In this document: positions 62,167 to 64,000 of the stretch, one piece after another | How the letters are laid out: each line of letters begins with the position of its first letter | How positions within the stretch are numbered: the stretch's first letter is position 1 | Assembly: GCA_964462035.1 (NCBI GenBank) | Contig: CAYXAP010000044.1 | Coordinates: 11,012 to 75,011 of the forward strand | Origin: UBA1660 sp964462035 | GTDB taxonomy: Bacteria; Myxococcota_A; Polyangia; Polyangiales; Houyiibacteriaceae | Direction of reading: 5' to 3' | DNA: 64,000 bases | Translations under genes and position numbers: made by a program | Notes under the pieces: model-generated | Databases searched by the model: none | What the model was told of the DNA's origin: nothing | The model's input: only the letters and a program-made list of their open reading frames with translations

Positions 62167-63990
62167 ATGATTCTTCCCCTGCTCTTCCTCTTTGGCGTGG
62201 CCTGCCTGGCCGGCCCCTTCGCGGCCGAACTGGCAGGGCACCCGCTCTCCGGCGGGGCCCAGCTCGTGGCGTACGTCACGGGTTCGTTGGTCCTGGTGCT
62301 GGCGTCGATCCTCGGCGTCTTCACGCGCCTGTATCAGAAGACGAAGGCCTCGGAGGCTTTCGTTCGGACCGGTGCGGGTGGGCGGAAGGTGATCATGGAC
62401 GGCGGCGCGATCATCGTGCCCTTCGTGCACGAGCTCGTCCGCGTGAGCCTCGAGACCCTGAAGCTGCGCGTGATCCGTCAGAACGAGGACGCGCTCATCA
62501 CCCAGGACAAGCTGCGCGCCGACATCCACGCGGAGTTCTTCGTCCGCGTGCAGCCGGATCGCGAGTCGATCCTCCAGGCCAGCCGCTCGCTCGGGGAGCG
62601 GATGACCGACGAGTCCGCCGTGCGCGCGCTCGTGGAGGACAAGCTGGTCAGCGCGCTGCGCACCGCCGCGGCGATGAAGACCCTCGAACAACTCAACAGC
62701 GAGCGTGACGAGTTTCTCACGGAGGTGATGAAGCTGGTGGAGAACGATCTACTCTCCAACGGCCTGATCCTCGAGACCGTCACCATCTCTCGGCTCGACC
62801 AGACCGACGAGGCCTTCCTCAAGGAGTCGAACATCTTCGATGCGCAGGGGCGCCGGAAGATCGCCGAGATCACCCAGACGAACCTCACCGAGCGCAACCG
62901 ACTCGTCCGCGAGGGCGAGCAGGCGCGCAAGGCCCAGGACGTGCAGACCCAGCAGCGCGTGCTCGATCTCGAGCAGACCGAGCGCGAGGCGCGGGCGAGG
63001 CAAGCGGCAGAGATCGCCAAGGTCGAAGCCGAGACCGAGCAGGCGGCGAAGGCGAAGGCCATCGCGGCCACCCGTGAGGTCGAGCTCGCCGAGATCCGCA
63101 AGGCCGAGGCCCTCGAGGTCGCCAGCCGTGAGCAGCAGCGTTCGGTGGAGATCGCCGAGCGCGAGAAGCAGGAGCGCATCGCCGAAGCCGAGCGCAAGCG
63201 AGCCGCCGCCGAGCGGGCGCTGGCCGAAGCGGAAGCGGAGCGTGAGCTGGCCCGTCAGCGGGTCGAGACCGTGAAGGTGACCGAAGAGGCCGAGCGCCAG
63301 AAGGCGCGCGCGGTGCTCGAGGCGCAAGCGCAGGCTGAGACTGCGTACGTGGCCGAGCAGCGGAAGGCCGACGCGGACGCCTACACCCGCCAGAAGCAAG
63401 CCGAAGCGCAGAAGCTCTCTGCCGACGCCGAAGCGGAAGCCATCCGCAAGAAGGCGGAAGCCGAAGCGGAAGCGGAGCGGCAGCGCGCTCTCGGTGACAA
63501 GGCGAAGGCCATGGTGCCGGTCGAGGTGCAGCGAGCGCAGGTCGATGTCGACCGCGATCGCGTCGAGACCGTCGTCAAGCCGGAGCTGGAAGCCCGGGAG
63601 AAGCACGGCAAGGTCGCTCAGGAGTTCGAGATCGAGAAGCTGCGTGTCGCGGCCGACAAGGAGGTGCAGGTCGCCTTCGCGGAAGCCAGCGCCAAGCTCT
63701 TCTCGAAGCTCGAGGCCACCCTCTACGGCACCGCGGACGACGTGACCCGCATCATGGAGAGCGTCGTTCGTGGACAGCGTGTCGCGAAGACCGTCGAAGG
63801 CTTCATGGACGCCGCCGACCCCCAGACCCTCACCGCGCTCCGCGCCCTCGCGGGCAAGGCGCTCGGTGGGATCGGAAAGGTCACCGAGAAGGGCGCAGCC
63901 CTGATCGGGTCCGAAGCCGAGCCGGTCGTCGAAGACGAGGAAGTCGAAGAAGTCTGGATCGCGGACGAGGACGACACCGAAGCCGCTTGA
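62167..63990 (+). CDS. Flotillin family protein YqiK-like
   Basis: A 607-residue flotillin. An N-terminal membrane segment pair (LLFLFGVACLAGPFAAEL and YVTGSLVLVLASILGVF) is followed by the SPFH/band 7 domain (VRTGAGGRKVIMDGGAIIVPFVHELVRVSLETLKL, then ALVEDKLVSALRTAAAMKTLEQLNSERDEF). Residues about 225-480 form a long coiled coil of Ala/Glu/Lys-rich repeats (ERKRAAAERALAEAEAE). The C-terminus carries the flotillin oligomer region with FAEASAKLFSKLEATLYGTADD. It scaffolds membrane domains with the YqiJ-like partner. The gene is complete, ending 10 bases before the window end. Confidence 0.93.
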   Translation: MILPLLFLFGVACLAGPFAAELAGHPLSGGAQLVAYVTGSLVLVLASILGVFTRLYQKTKASEAFVRTGAGGRKVIMDGGAIIVPFVHELVRVSLETLKLRVIRQNEDALITQDKLRADIHAEFFVRVQPDRESILQASRSLGERMTDESAVRALVEDKLVSALRTAAAMKTLEQLNSERDEFLTEVMKLVENDLLSNGLILETVTISRLDQTDEAFLKESNIFDAQGRRKIAEITQTNLTERNRLVREGEQARKAQDVQTQQRVLDLEQTEREARARQAAEIAKVEAETEQAAKAKAIAATREVELAEIRKAEALEVASREQQRSVEIAEREKQERIAEAERKRAAAERALAEAEAERELARQRVETVKVTEEAERQKARAVLEAQAQAETAYVAEQRKADADAYTRQKQAEAQKLSADAEAEAIRKKAEAEAEAERQRALGDKAKAMVPVEVQRAQVDVDRDRVETVVKPELEAREKHGKVAQEFEIEKLRVAADKEVQVAFAEASAKLFSKLEATLYGTADDVTRIMESVVRGQRVAKTVEGFMDAADPQTLTALRALAGKALGGIGKVTEKGAALIGSEAEPVVEDEEVEEVWIADEDDTEAA

Positions 63991-64000
63991 TCGCCACCCA

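Overview
The window looks like a chromosomal contig of a Myxococcota bacterium, most likely Polyangiales and Sandaracinaceae-like. This is inferred from gene content, not from a database search. The support is very high GC, many secreted lipoproteins whose lipidated Cys is followed by Gly-Asp-Asp/Glu, several membrane-anchored Hanks-type kinases, a DUF1552/DUF1592 pair, an SCE4755-type polysaccharide monooxygenase-like protein with a MYXO-CTERM-like tail, an SctR protein without its usual partners, and an MglA-like degenerate GTPase. A run of 100 N at 29760-29859 shows this is a scaffold from a draft assembly.

Layout. 1-10.6 kb: the end of a thioesterase gene, two tandem paralogous repeat proteins, a sterol-desaturase-like hydroxylase, the DUF1552/DUF1592 pair, a metzincin-type lipoprotein, DUF2277 and DUF167 proteins and small lipoproteins. 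10.6-17.0 kb: orphan SctR, a DUF6891 protein fused to a nucleotide-binding-dead MglA-like domain, a CheY-like regulator, an esterase-like lipoprotein, a YqeY protein and a TPR lipoprotein. 17.1-25.8 kb (minus strand): a block in which a Ser/Thr kinase, a GNAT-like enzyme, a class III aminotransferase and CoA-transferase subunit A overlap stop to start. Subunit B follows after an interposed vWA lipoprotein, and a second kinase lies upstream. 25.9-28.9 kb: CapA-like protein, the polysaccharide monooxygenase-like protein and an M19 dipeptidase. 29.0-32.0 kb: a pseudokinase interrupted by the gap inside a minisatellite, then a MarR-ECF sigma operon with a palindrome in its promoter.

32-43.5 kb: beta-propeller-like lipoprotein, 3-methyladenine glycosylase I, a DUF4442-DUF2891 pair, and PbpC coupled to an alpha-2-macroglobulin-like protein without the thioester motif. 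43.6-50.4 kb: TrmO, a haloalkane dehalogenase coupled to two small membrane proteins, a nuclease-like lipoprotein, an epoxide-hydrolase-like enzyme and RecD. 50.4-54.3 kb (minus): a haem-synthesis cluster (unknown protein, HemX/CcsA-like, HemA, HemC, small Cys-motif protein). 54.5-60.5 kb: trxA, then on the minus strand rpsO, pnp (with a long Arg/Gly tail), dut and a pseudokinase. 60.8-64 kb: a small lipoprotein and a YqiJ/YqiK (flotillin) pair.

No rRNA, tRNA, CRISPR array, insertion sequence or prophage was recognised. No gene-free stretch exceeds 300 bases. The most unusual items are the DUF6891-pseudo-MglA fusion, the kinase-coupled acyl/amino-transfer operon, two degenerate kinases (one after rpsO-pnp-dut), the recurrent Cys-Gly-Asp-Asp lipoprotein start, and the leaderless-looking MarR-ECF promoter.
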